A DNA stretch of 64,000 bases from NCBI RefSeq assembly GCF_027111335.1, contig NZ_CP114288.1, positions 3,534,001-3,598,000 of the forward strand, written 5' to 3'. Shown piece after piece: positions 1-9,499 of this stretch (the stretch's first letter is position 1; each line of letters starts with the position of its first letter). A program made the position numbers and the translations under genes. Under the pieces are notes generated by a model. That model saw only the letters and a program-made list of their open reading frames with translations. It made no database searches and was not told the origin of the DNA. The DNA comes from Flavobacterium aquiphilum. Its GTDB lineage: Bacteria > Bacteroidota > Bacteroidia > Flavobacteriales > Flavobacteriaceae.

Positions 1-725
1 ATTTTTTGAGATTTGAGTTTATCAGAAAGCGCCTTGGTTAAATTGAATATTTCTTCATTCGTAGCAGGTGTTCCTTCCTGACTGTTTTTATCTCCGTTGT
101 TGGCCATCCATTCCCATTGTGGCTCATTTATAGGACTTACATAATCGAATTTAATTTCTTCTTTTTTCTCCAATCCCTGAATGCTTTTCACTAGGAAATC
201 GGCAAATTTTGGAAGTGCTCCTTCTTTCAGATTCAGTTTGTTTTTTTGAGAAGAAAAAGCCAATCCGTTATTGGTCATAAAAACAGGAGGACTATTGGTA
301 AAAATCAAATATTTTTCTACTCCTCGCTTTTTGGCCGCTTGCAAAAACCATCTTTGTCCTTCTTGTTTTGACCAATCATAAGTCCCATCGGCATTTAAAA
401 AGCATTCACTTCTTCTCCATTCATCCGAAATCTTACTGTTTTCGCCTTGTTCCATACTTCCTGCCCCAAGATTGAACCTCCAAATCGAAAGTCCGATACC
501 TTTTGGATTTCCCTGCGCATCGATTTCTTTGCTAAAAAGCAAATCGGCAATAGCATCCTTTTTTTGCTGTGGCCAATTTTTTCCAACAAATTGACATCTC
601 CACGCATCAGATCCTCCAAAACCATCCATGGTTTGCATGACATTATCGATACTAATTGTAGCGGTTCTTTGTCCAAAAAACAGTGAACTCATTAACAATA
701 AAAGCGAGACATATACTTTTTTCAT
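1..725 (-). CDS. GH30 family glycoside hydrolase, C-terminal part outside window
   Basis: The frame is open from an ATG at 725 to the window edge, giving about 241 residues of a secreted enzyme. A signal peptide (MKKVYVSLLLLMSSLFFGQ) ends at a probable signal peptidase I site. The body closely follows the GH30 protein encoded just upstream, with shared blocks GFGGSDAWRC, GIGLSIWRFNLGAGS and SPINEPQWEW. The Glu of NEP is the expected acid/base residue of this clan A family; the nucleophile lies outside the window. It is the last visible gene of the susE-C-D-GH30 operon, 144 bases after the previous stop. Unlike its neighbour it has no lipobox, so it is probably periplasmic or released. Substrate unknown; COG5520-type GH30 enzymes act on beta-1,6-glucan, beta-1,6-galactan or xylan. 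Confidence 0.9.
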   Translation of the reverse strand, partial: MKKVYVSLLLLMSSLFFGQRTATISIDNVMQTMDGFGGSDAWRCQFVGKNWPQQKKDAIADLLFSKEIDAQGNPKGIGLSIWRFNLGAGSMEQGENSKISDEWRRSECFLNADGTYDWSKQEGQRWFLQAAKKRGVEKYLIFTNSPPVFMTNNGLAFSSQKNKLNLKEGALPKFADFLVKSIQGLEKKEEIKFDYVSPINEPQWEWMANNGDKNSQEGTPATNEEIFNLTKALSDKLKSQK

Positions 726-869
726 TCTATTTCTTTTTTATTGAAGCAACCTTGTCATTCCAAGCAAGAAGTAATCTTCTTTATTTATTAATTTCCTTCT
801 TCCCTGAAATGACATAAATTGCGTAAAACCATCCTTTATAAAACTACTGATTTATTTTTTTTCAGCTTA

Positions 870-2516
870 TTATTTATAATTACCAACGTATGTTACAACC
901 GATCTAGCTTCTATTTCAAAATTTGTAGCATCAACATCAGTTCCTTTTTTCAAACTTTTAGCATCTGAAGTTGTATATGGTGTAAGCTTATTATTAGTTA
1001 ACGTCCCACCTGAAAGATTCAATTTATATGTTCTCGCAGAAGAACTAAAATTAACCGCCACGATTACCAGTTTTTTATTGATCACATCTTTATAAGCTGT
1101 TACCATTACATCAGTAGTAGCTGTCGAGTTATCTAAATTTGGTATTTGAACCCTTACCATTCCCGGTTTTACAAAGAAAGAGAAATTTCCTAAAGCCCAA
1201 AGTGTTTTAGAATCCCTAATGTAACCGTCATTTTTGCAATAATCAGCTCCGCCCGCTCCCTTACTCGCTCCATCATCTACGTGTATCAATCCATCTTTGT
1301 AATCACCACGGCTTATTGCTGTCCACCACTGCCAAGAAGTAACACCTCCAACAGCGATATCAGTGCTTACAATACGAGCTGTCCAAAGCGCCAACTGCAT
1401 TCCCAAGTCTCTTCCTGCTCCTGCTCCGCCTGGCAATTCAGAAGTTCCAGGGCTTTCGAGAACACAATATTCAGAAGACCAAAGACTAAGTCCCGGTGCT
1501 GTTAGAATTTTTGAGGCTGCTAATTGTCTTGAAGAAACAAGTGTACTCAATGGCCATGCCTGCCAATAACTGTGTCCAGATATTGTTTTCTTCACGTTAC
1601 TCAAGCCTGCAATGTTTTTGGTAGAATTTGGTCCAAAGAAATAATCAATCTGGTTGGATCTGCTTTCTGTACCGCTTACTGTTTTATAAAGCGGTTCATA
1701 AGCTCCTGCTTCGCCAACTACAATTTGGGAACTAAGTCCTTTTGCCTGCAATTTTGGAGATAGAATATTTACAAAACTGTAAATATTGGCATTGGTTGCC
1801 GGTGACCCCTCCTGACTAGTTCCATCCCACTCATATTGTGGTTCGTTGAAAGGACTGATGTAATCTATTGTCAAACCTTGTTCTGTTTTTAACTTGTCAA
1901 TAGCATTTACCCAAAAATCAGCCAAGTCAGGCATTTTACCATCTTTCAAATTGTAAAATTCTTTTATGCTTGCATGTGCTTTGCCATTATTGGTTAAATA
2001 AACAGGAGCACTATTTGCGAAAGCCAATAATTTTTCAACTCCGCGCTCCTTAGCGGCTTTCATAAACCATACTTGTCCTGCTTGCTTACTCATGTTATAA
2101 GTAACACCATCGGTAGTAAAACATTCTGTACGTCTCCATTCATCACCTATATCACTTGCATCTCCCTGTTCTGTACTTCCGGCACCAAGATTGAAACGCC
2201 ATAATGACAAACCAATTCCTTTTGGATTTCCATCAGCATCAACTTCTTTGCTGAATAATAAATCTGCAATTCGGTTTCTTTTATCAGAAGGCCAATTTTT
2301 ACCTATAAAGTTACATTGCCAGGCATCTGATGCACCAAAACTCTCCATAGTCTGAAGATTTGCATCAAGATTCACATTCAAATCCTTGGTTGTGGAAGAA
2401 ACAGGTTGTGAATCATTTGTATTATCAGATGAGCTGCAACTCGTGATTAAAGTTGAATTAATGAAAAGCAAACCTGCAAATAGCAGGCTTGCTTTATAGT
2501 TTTTAAAAAAATCCAT
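870..2516 (-). CDS. GH30 family glycoside hydrolase, lipoprotein
   Basis: This 548-residue protein is an outer-membrane lipoprotein glycosidase. The signal peptide ends in a lipobox with Cys27 (LITSC). The catalytic barrel spans about residues 45-450. The acid/base is probably Glu225 (SPFNEPQYEW) and the nucleophile probably Glu349 (SLWSSEYCVLES). A C-terminal beta-sandwich follows from about residue 455. The start lies one base after the susD stop, so the two are surely co-transcribed. A second GH30 paralogue follows, and the lipid anchor on only one of the pair suggests surface cleavage by this enzyme and periplasmic trimming by the other. GH30 is clear by motif; the subfamily and substrate (endo-beta-1,6-galactanase or -glucanase are candidates) are inference. 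Confidence 0.92.
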   Translation of the reverse strand: MDFFKNYKASLLFAGLLFINSTLITSCSSSDNTNDSQPVSSTTKDLNVNLDANLQTMESFGASDAWQCNFIGKNWPSDKRNRIADLLFSKEVDADGNPKGIGLSLWRFNLGAGSTEQGDASDIGDEWRRTECFTTDGVTYNMSKQAGQVWFMKAAKERGVEKLLAFANSAPVYLTNNGKAHASIKEFYNLKDGKMPDLADFWVNAIDKLKTEQGLTIDYISPFNEPQYEWDGTSQEGSPATNANIYSFVNILSPKLQAKGLSSQIVVGEAGAYEPLYKTVSGTESRSNQIDYFFGPNSTKNIAGLSNVKKTISGHSYWQAWPLSTLVSSRQLAASKILTAPGLSLWSSEYCVLESPGTSELPGGAGAGRDLGMQLALWTARIVSTDIAVGGVTSWQWWTAISRGDYKDGLIHVDDGASKGAGGADYCKNDGYIRDSKTLWALGNFSFFVKPGMVRVQIPNLDNSTATTDVMVTAYKDVINKKLVIVAVNFSSSARTYKLNLSGGTLTNNKLTPYTTSDAKSLKKGTDVDATNFEIEARSVVTYVGNYK

Positions 2517-2517
2517 A

Positions 2518-4125
2518 CTAGTAACCAGCGTTTTGAGTAATTAAACCACCGCTCAAATCGATTTCCAACTGAGGTATTGGCCACAACAAGTTTTTAGTAG
2601 GACTGAAATTTATCCCTTTGTCTTGTGCCTCTTTCAAATTGGTAGTTTCATATTGGTCTGTAGAACTTAAATTGTATTTTACAAAAGTTCCATTTGGTCC
2701 CATCAAAGATTCGATAACCGGTTTTCCTGTACTTGGGTCTTTTTCACGACGAATATCAAACAAACGTAATCCCTCGAAAGCTAATTCTAAACGACGCTCT
2801 TTGTAGATTTGTCTCAAAAGATTAGGACCTGCCAAACCAACTTTAGGATCAAGTTTTACACGCGCTCTGATAACATTGATATCTGCCAAAGCTCCTCCTG
2901 CATCTCCCAACTGATAAGCTGCTTCTGCTCTTGTCAAATACATTTCGGCCAGACGAATCAAAGGCACATTCAATGGTAAGTGACCGTCTTTTTTGTCCAA
3001 TGCTCGGCGTGTAGCAATTGGAATGTAATATTTACGGCAGATACGTCCTGATTTATTGTCGTTCAAGCTAAATTTATGAGTTGGGTTAAGAACCTCATCA
3101 CCATAAGCTGCTTCACCCCATTTAGTAATTGTGCTTCTGCGACGTACCACATCATTTTCAGAAAGATAAGCATTCTCCAAGTCACTCGTTGGCATACACC
3201 ATCCCCAACCATCAATAACATCTTTTGCGTCATTACTTGGGAAATTTTTCTTGTCTTCGCCCCTTGCTCCCGAGAAAGTTGGAAGCATAGATCCTAAACT
3301 TTTATCCTGTACAGAAGATGACTGAGCTTCCAAAATTGATTCTACACCGTTATGATTATTTACATCCCATATCTTCAAGAAATCTGCTTCAAGAGCATAA
3401 GGTCCTTCAGTAATCACTTTGTTTGAATATAATTTTGCTTCTGCCCATTTTTCCTGGAACAGTGACACACGTGCCAATAAAGCATAAGCTGCCCATTTGT
3501 TAACTCTACCGTTTCTGTCAACTGGGATTTTTTCCAATTTTGCTGCAGATTCTTTAAGATCAGCTTCAATTTGTGCATACACAGCAGTAACTGGACTGCG
3601 TTGCAATTTCAAATCACCTGTTCCAAGAGATGTTGTATATAATGGAACTGCTCCAAAATCATTTACCAATTCATAATAACAATAGGCACGAACAAATAAT
3701 GATTCACCTATATATTGATTTTTCTGAGTTTCGGAAAGCGGTGACAAAGCCATCTTCTCTAAACCAATATTAACCGATTGAATGGTATAATAATGAGCTG
3801 TATAGATACTGTTCATACATCCCATATTTTCTGGTGTAACGATGTACTGCGCACAAGGTCTGAAAGCACCGCTGTCCTGTCCTGTATTCCCCATCCAAGC
3901 ATCATCGGTAGCTGTTTCATTTGTTAATCTTGGCGCCAGTAATGTGTACCAGTCGTTTGTTAACAACAATCTATGCGTTAATTCGTTTACATAATTTTCG
4001 CATTCTTGTGCTGTTTGAAAGTAGTTTTCTAAAGTTTGAGTTCCTCTCGCTTCTTTCTCGATAAAATCATCACAGGAAACTGCAAATGCAGCAAAAGCGA
4101 TTATTGATACTATTATTTTTTTCAT
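2518..4125 (-). CDS. SusD/RagB family glycan-binding lipoprotein
   Basis: This 535-residue protein binds glycan fragments at the cell surface and caps the SusC pore. The signal peptide ends in a lipobox at Cys18 (AVSC) and is followed by DDFIEKEARG, typical of the family. The C-terminal half shows the usual blocks LIRLAEMYLTRAEAAYQLGD and RQIYKERRLELAFEGLRLFD, and the protein ends with a LLWPIPQLEID block. It lies 11 bases after susC and one base before the GH30 gene, so it is the third gene of a tight operon. Family assignment is firm; the ligand is unknown. Confidence 0.96.
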   Translation of the reverse strand: MKKIIVSIIAFAAFAVSCDDFIEKEARGTQTLENYFQTAQECENYVNELTHRLLLTNDWYTLLAPRLTNETATDDAWMGNTGQDSGAFRPCAQYIVTPENMGCMNSIYTAHYYTIQSVNIGLEKMALSPLSETQKNQYIGESLFVRAYCYYELVNDFGAVPLYTTSLGTGDLKLQRSPVTAVYAQIEADLKESAAKLEKIPVDRNGRVNKWAAYALLARVSLFQEKWAEAKLYSNKVITEGPYALEADFLKIWDVNNHNGVESILEAQSSSVQDKSLGSMLPTFSGARGEDKKNFPSNDAKDVIDGWGWCMPTSDLENAYLSENDVVRRRSTITKWGEAAYGDEVLNPTHKFSLNDNKSGRICRKYYIPIATRRALDKKDGHLPLNVPLIRLAEMYLTRAEAAYQLGDAGGALADINVIRARVKLDPKVGLAGPNLLRQIYKERRLELAFEGLRLFDIRREKDPSTGKPVIESLMGPNGTFVKYNLSSTDQYETTNLKEAQDKGINFSPTKNLLWPIPQLEIDLSGGLITQNAGY

Positions 4126-4136
4126 GTTCTTTTATA

Positions 4137-7100
4137 TTAAAATGCTACATTAAGACCCAATAAGATTGTTGGTTGAACTGGATAATTCCATCCTCCAAAA
4201 CCTGATCCTAAAACTCCTCCACCAACTTCAGGATCAACACCTGTATAGTTGGTTACAGTCCATAAATTTTGACCTGACACAGACAATCTTAGTTTATCCA
4301 AACCAAATTGGTTAAGGAATGTATAACCTAATTGGATGTTTTTCATACGCATGTATGAACCGTCTTCAACATACATAGAAGAGAATTTCGTGAAGTTCTC
4401 ATTGTTATCATTTTTCGACAAACGAGGAACATAATTAGAAGTTCCCTCACCATGCCAAGCCATATCTTCAAGTCCGGCTACTTTATTTGTCAAACTTGCA
4501 CCATTATATAAATCAGAGATATTTTGATTTATAATTTCATTTCCAATACTTGCGTAGAAGTTTGCAATCAAATCAAAGCCTTTGTAAGCAAAACTCAAAT
4601 TCAATCCCACAGTATAATCAGCCCAAGGAGAACCAATTTTTGTTCTGTCTTTATCATCCAATTTTCCGTCACCATTCACATCTTTGAAACGAACATCACC
4701 TACTTGTGCATAAGGTTGCAACTTGTTTCCGTGCTCATCAGTATGAGAATTCAATTCTGTTTGATTTTGGAACAAACCATCAGCTACATATCCGTAGTAA
4801 TATCCTGGCTCATCACCTTTCACAGTTAACGTTCTGTTGCTTGATCCGTATAATTTTTCATCCTCAGCAGACAAAGAGACCATCTTAACATTCACAGTCG
4901 TAAAAGTTACATCAGCTCCATAAGAGAAATCCCCTTTTTTGTCTTTGTATGACAAAAGCAAATCAATACCATTAGACTTCATAGATCCTACGTTTGTCCA
5001 CATAGTTGAATACCCTGGAAAACCGCTATATGTTGGAAATTGTTTCAAGAACAACATATCTTTTGTTGTTTTTTCGTAATATTCCAAAGACCCAGAAACT
5101 TTGTTTTTCCATAATCCAAAATCAAGACCGAAGTTGATATCTTCAACAGTCTCCCATTTGATATCTTTGTTTGCCATAGATGAAGGGTAAGAAGTATCTA
5201 CAACTTCACCACCAATCACATAATAACCTTGACCGATGTTTGATTGATAAACAGAACCTGGTAAGTTTTGGTTACCCACTCTACCCCAACCAGCTCTTAA
5301 TCTAAGGTCGTTAACAACTGATTTTGCATTTTCCATAAAACTTTCATTTGAAATTCTCCAAGAAGCAGAAGCAGATGGGAAATTAGCCCATTTATTATTT
5401 GCCATAAACTTTGAAGAACCGTCACGTCTGAAAGTACCTGTCAAGTAATATCTGCTGTCATAGTTATAAGAAAGACGCGAAATATATGACTCCAAAGAAC
5501 TAGACCAGCTGTTACCGCCACTGTTACGGTTTTTGGTAGCGGCATTTACTTCTCTCATCAAATCAGAGTTGTTAGGAACACCTTCTCCATAAGCCCAAAC
5601 ATCATTTCCATTGTACTCTTCCATTGTAGCACCTACCATCAAAGACAAATTATGTTTATCAGCAAATGTTTTAGAATACGTTGCTGTTGTTTGCCAAGTC
5701 CAGTCGTGATTAGTAGTATTCTTTCTTTCAACACTATTGATTTCTGCTTTTTCGTGTGCAGCATCAATTACGAAATCTGGTCTAAAAATACTTTGTGTTT
5801 TATCACCCACTTCAATAGAACCTTGAGTACGGAAAACCAATCCTTTGATAGGTTCGTATTGCAAATAAGCATTGGTATTCAAACTATATTGATCTGTGAA
5901 ATCATCGTATCTGGCTACAGAAGCAACCGGGTTCCAAACATACGAAGGCGAACGTGCATAGATGCTGTACTCATTTTCTGTTCCGGTCAATTGATCTGCC
6001 GGTTTGTAAATTGGCGTGATTGGATCAATTTTATCAAAATCGGCCCAGTTGCCCGGTGAACCCCAAGTTTCAAAACGTGGGTTCAAAGTAATTCCCATAG
6101 AAACTTTATCCGAAAACTTAAAATCATTGGCAATTCTTGCTGTAATTCTTTCCCATCCACCAACTTTATAAAAAGAATCCGATTTGTAATAATTCAAACT
6201 AGCAGCGTACGTATTTTTTTCTGACCCTCCGCTAACACCGATAGAAGCATTTCTTACAGGAGAACCTTTATCAATTCCAGCTCTCCACCAGTCAGTAGTT
6301 TTTCCTCTGTATTGCTCCGCATTTGGCAAATACTCAGGATATCCAGAACTGGTATAAGCTTTATTCATAATGTTGGCATATCCCTCAGCATCGGCCATAT
6401 GGTATGGGTTATTCATCATTTGATAACCATTACTCAAATCAACATTGAATTTTGGTTTTCCTATTTTACCTCTTTTAGTTGTAATAAGGATTACCCCATT
6501 GGAAGCACGAGAACCATAAATAGCACTCGCAGAAGCATCTTTCAATACATCCATGGATTCAATTTCATTGTTGCTCAAAAAATTGATATTTGTCCCCATT
6601 GGAACTCCATCCACAACATAAAGAGGGTCTGTACTCAAGTTTACCGTAGAAATACCACGGATAAGTACTCTCGGCTGGGCTCCTGGACCTCCGGCACCGG
6701 TAATTTGAACACCGGCAACTTTCCCCTGTAATGATTCGGTTGCATTACCAACAGTCATTGTTTGAAGCTCTTTACCTTTTACAGAAGAAATTGAAGTAGT
6801 TATATCTTTCTTTTTCACAGTTCCATAACCCACAACTACAACTTCTTCTAAGTTTTGACCTGCTTGTTCCAAAACAACATCAACAACTGTTCTATCTCCA
6901 ACTTCTATTGTTTTAGTAGTAAAACCAATAAAAGAAAATTGAAGTTGTGCATTTTTATTTGGAACTACAATAGAATATTTACCATCAAAATCAGTTGATA
7001 CTGCAGTCGCTGTTCCTTTCACAGCAATATTTGCTCCGGGAACAGGCAAAGCACTTTTGTCCTTAACAGTTCCTTTTATTGTTATTTGCGCAAATGTTGC

Positions 7101-7148
7101 AGCACTGCACAACATGGCTATAAATAACCATATAAATCTATATTTCAT
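4137..7148 (-). CDS. SusC/RagA family TonB-dependent outer-membrane transporter
   Basis: This 1003-residue protein imports oligosaccharides across the outer membrane using TonB energy. After a signal peptide comes a carboxypeptidase-like regulatory domain (about residues 22-95, from TIKGTVKDKSALPVPGANI), a TonB-box-like stretch (LEEVVVVGYGTVKKKDI), a plug (QGKVAGVQITGAGG, VDGVPMGTNINFL) and a long beta-barrel ending in an aromatic C-terminus (LLGLNVAF). It is 46 bases downstream of the SusE/F-like gene and 11 bases upstream of susD. Length and domain order are standard for the family. Confidence 0.97.
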   Translation of the reverse strand: MKYRFIWLFIAMLCSAATFAQITIKGTVKDKSALPVPGANIAVKGTATAVSTDFDGKYSIVVPNKNAQLQFSFIGFTTKTIEVGDRTVVDVVLEQAGQNLEEVVVVGYGTVKKKDITTSISSVKGKELQTMTVGNATESLQGKVAGVQITGAGGPGAQPRVLIRGISTVNLSTDPLYVVDGVPMGTNINFLSNNEIESMDVLKDASASAIYGSRASNGVILITTKRGKIGKPKFNVDLSNGYQMMNNPYHMADAEGYANIMNKAYTSSGYPEYLPNAEQYRGKTTDWWRAGIDKGSPVRNASIGVSGGSEKNTYAASLNYYKSDSFYKVGGWERITARIANDFKFSDKVSMGITLNPRFETWGSPGNWADFDKIDPITPIYKPADQLTGTENEYSIYARSPSYVWNPVASVARYDDFTDQYSLNTNAYLQYEPIKGLVFRTQGSIEVGDKTQSIFRPDFVIDAAHEKAEINSVERKNTTNHDWTWQTTATYSKTFADKHNLSLMVGATMEEYNGNDVWAYGEGVPNNSDLMREVNAATKNRNSGGNSWSSSLESYISRLSYNYDSRYYLTGTFRRDGSSKFMANNKWANFPSASASWRISNESFMENAKSVVNDLRLRAGWGRVGNQNLPGSVYQSNIGQGYYVIGGEVVDTSYPSSMANKDIKWETVEDINFGLDFGLWKNKVSGSLEYYEKTTKDMLFLKQFPTYSGFPGYSTMWTNVGSMKSNGIDLLLSYKDKKGDFSYGADVTFTTVNVKMVSLSAEDEKLYGSSNRTLTVKGDEPGYYYGYVADGLFQNQTELNSHTDEHGNKLQPYAQVGDVRFKDVNGDGKLDDKDRTKIGSPWADYTVGLNLSFAYKGFDLIANFYASIGNEIINQNISDLYNGASLTNKVAGLEDMAWHGEGTSNYVPRLSKNDNNENFTKFSSMYVEDGSYMRMKNIQLGYTFLNQFGLDKLRLSVSGQNLWTVTNYTGVDPEVGGGVLGSGFGGWNYPVQPTILLGLNVAF

Positions 7149-7194
7149 ATCTAAATATTTTATTTATTAAATGTTATAACAAAGTCATAACAAA

Positions 7195-8595
7195 CTATTT
7201 TTTTGTTATAAAGGCTCTTTCCAACTCGGTATCAACAATAACTTTGTAAACCCCAGCAGCTGCTGTGTATGCTCCATTACCATTGTCTCCTGGTGACATA
7301 GTAGCAATACCATTATTAATCAATCTCCATTGTGGATTCCACCATTGACCTGAGAAAGTAATTTTCATAGTTGATCCTGTAAGCGTAATCTCTCCAACTA
7401 ATTGATATGGATTATCTGGATTATTTTTTAAGTGTAAGCCAGCCATAACCCAACCATTCCAAGTATCCCAGTTAGCGTCTTTAACACCTTCACCGCAAAC
7501 ACTTACAAAAGGTTTTCTTAACGCTTCATTGTCATTCCATACTCCGTTTGCAATATCAGCCCACACTTTGCTTGATGGTGTATATTTTGTAACAGTATAA
7601 GCTAGTGTATTTGGATTTACTTTTATTAAATAATATCCTTTTGTAGGTAAAATAATTGGAGAAGAATTTACATCATCAGTCAAACTTCCTGAAGCTGTCA
7701 ATCCGAAACAGTGTGGTGCAAAATCAGATTCTTGTCCTAAGAAATAAACTTGTTTATTATCTGAATCAGCATAATATTTGAATTCAAAATCTTGTCCGTT
7801 TTTATTATGGAAATACATTGGCACCCCAACTGCATCTGTTGTAAGGTTAGTACCTTTTGGTTGGTCACAAAGATAAATTGCAGGATATTCATTAGTTGCT
7901 ACAACATTGATATTTAACGAACCTGTATTTGGTATAGCAAATTTATCTTTTGCAGTAATTGTCAACACATAATTCGCAGCTGTTACAGGCAATGTATATG
8001 TTTTGTTGAATGTATAAGATTGAGGAGCGCCTGTCAATTGAATTACATCATTGATACCAAGTGCCGCACACTGTACTTGAACAAAATCGATTCCTGAATT
8101 ATCATTAACAGTAAAGTTAACCGGCATTTTATTGCTTGTTGACAACAAGACAACAGCTCCTTCTTTTGGTGTTACCATAGATATTGCAGGAGCATCAAAT
8201 TCTCCATCTAAACGCAAGTTGATATCCTTATCTACTGAATTCCCTGAAACATCCGTTACCGTCAGCTTAATTTTGAATGCCTCAGATGTTCCTCTATCAG
8301 AGGGAATTGTGAAGAAATAGCTCAAATCATACGATGTAAGTAATGGATCTGTCGCATAAGTGATTACTTTATCCAAAGACAATTCCGGTATTTGAATTCT
8401 TACGCTCTTTAATCCTAAGTCATCTGCCAAAGCAGCTTTAATTTCAAATTTTCTATTAGGTGCTCCATAAATTTCTGTTGTCCCAACAACAAGCGTTGGA
8501 GCTGCCGAACTTGGAAAGCCTGTTTCATTATCCTGACATCCTGTAAAAAGGACGGCAAAAAAAGCAAGAAAAAATAAAAATTTAATTTTTTTCAT
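7195..8595 (-). CDS. SusE/SusF-like surface glycan-binding lipoprotein
   Basis: I take the ATG at 8595, not an in-frame start further upstream at 8658, because it gives MKKIKFLFFLAFFAVLFTGC, a complete lipoprotein signal with Cys20. The mature protein (466 residues in total) starts with Ig-like segments and ends with a SusE/SusF-type starch-binding-like region rich in Trp (GQWWNPQWRLINNG). It is probably a surface glycan-binding protein working with SusC and SusD. Its place is odd: it precedes susC, while the usual order puts such genes after susD. Function is inferred from context and fold-like motifs, not from a recognised close homologue. Confidence 0.8.
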   Translation of the reverse strand: MKKIKFLFFLAFFAVLFTGCQDNETGFPSSAAPTLVVGTTEIYGAPNRKFEIKAALADDLGLKSVRIQIPELSLDKVITYATDPLLTSYDLSYFFTIPSDRGTSEAFKIKLTVTDVSGNSVDKDINLRLDGEFDAPAISMVTPKEGAVVLLSTSNKMPVNFTVNDNSGIDFVQVQCAALGINDVIQLTGAPQSYTFNKTYTLPVTAANYVLTITAKDKFAIPNTGSLNINVVATNEYPAIYLCDQPKGTNLTTDAVGVPMYFHNKNGQDFEFKYYADSDNKQVYFLGQESDFAPHCFGLTASGSLTDDVNSSPIILPTKGYYLIKVNPNTLAYTVTKYTPSSKVWADIANGVWNDNEALRKPFVSVCGEGVKDANWDTWNGWVMAGLHLKNNPDNPYQLVGEITLTGSTMKITFSGQWWNPQWRLINNGIATMSPGDNGNGAYTAAAGVYKVIVDTELERAFITKK

Positions 8596-9412
8596 CTCTT
8601 TAATTTTAATGGTTATTTTTTTTAGGTTTTTTAAGATATAAATGCTTGGTTCACTCAATATCTTCGGTTAATTATTGCATTTGAACATACCCAAAATGGT
8701 TAGTTCTTTTCGAATCAATACTTCTATCAATTCATTCATTGGTGGTCCTGCGCTGCTATCTCTAATAACAGCTCTTTTTTTAAGGGGGTTCATCATAGGT
8801 TCTCATTAGGTTAATTAAAGTTTTTTATTTTGACCACTTATTAAGTGTTTATTTTTCATTTTTAGAATTTAAAAAAAAATCAATCGATATAGTTTTCATT
8901 GTAAAAAAAAAGCATCAATCATTTCCGTCTCGTTTTCTTTTTCTTTTATTATTCAAATGATAATCCTGAGTTAAGTAAAATTGATTATTGGGATTTTCAC
9001 TAAATCGATTTTTTTAAAACTCAAATTTGTTTTTTGAATATTTAGAAAATCAAAGGAGGTAAAATTGACAATAATATAATATTACTCTAACAACAAGTGC
9101 AAAGTAATGGTTAGTTATAAGGTTTCATGAGGGGTAAAATGGAAAAAAAAGGAGGGTAAATTTGTAATCACCAATTATTACATGATAAAAATTATGAAAT
9201 ATAGAAAAATAACTACTTTTTTTTAAACAATGAATAATTTTCAAATTAGACCTAGTTTTGAAACTAAAACGATTGAAATTTTCAAAAAACACATTCTTCT
9301 ATTAAAAAAAATGAAATGAACCGTTTAAGAATCCTCTCTGATTCACTTCTAAAAACACTTAATTTAGCAATAAAAGACATAAACAATAATAGACGCGCAT
9401 TTTAATACATAA
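8596..9412. other. Intergenic region upstream of the susE-C-D-GH30 operon
   Basis: About 820 bases, very AT-rich, between the first PUL operon and the terminator of the second. It must hold the operon promoter and probably the site bound by the hybrid sensor/regulator, but I find no TAnnTTTG box on the minus strand close to 8595. A 41-codon minus-strand reading frame (8793 to 8668, starting MNPLKKRAVIRD) is less AT-rich than its surroundings but lacks a good ribosome site and is not called a gene. Confidence 0.5.
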
Positions 9413-9472
9413 AGCAAAAAAACCTATTTACACAATTAAATCTCTACGCGATTAATTAGTGAAAATAGGTTT
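9413..9472 (-). terminator. Terminator after the MFS-DUF5107-GH2 operon
   Basis: On the minus strand an imperfect stem with arms of about 22 bases (9421-9442 and 9450-9471, outer part AACCTATTT/AAATAGGTT) is followed by a run of seven T. It lies about 30 bases beyond the GH2 stop and separates the two PUL operons. Confidence 0.75.
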
Positions 9473-9499
9473 GCATCTGTTAACCTTGTGTATTGTTCT

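Noticed and set aside
8668..8793. 41-codon minus-strand frame upstream of the SusE/F-like gene
   Set aside because: No ribosome site or recognisable family; kept only as a note in the spacer entry.
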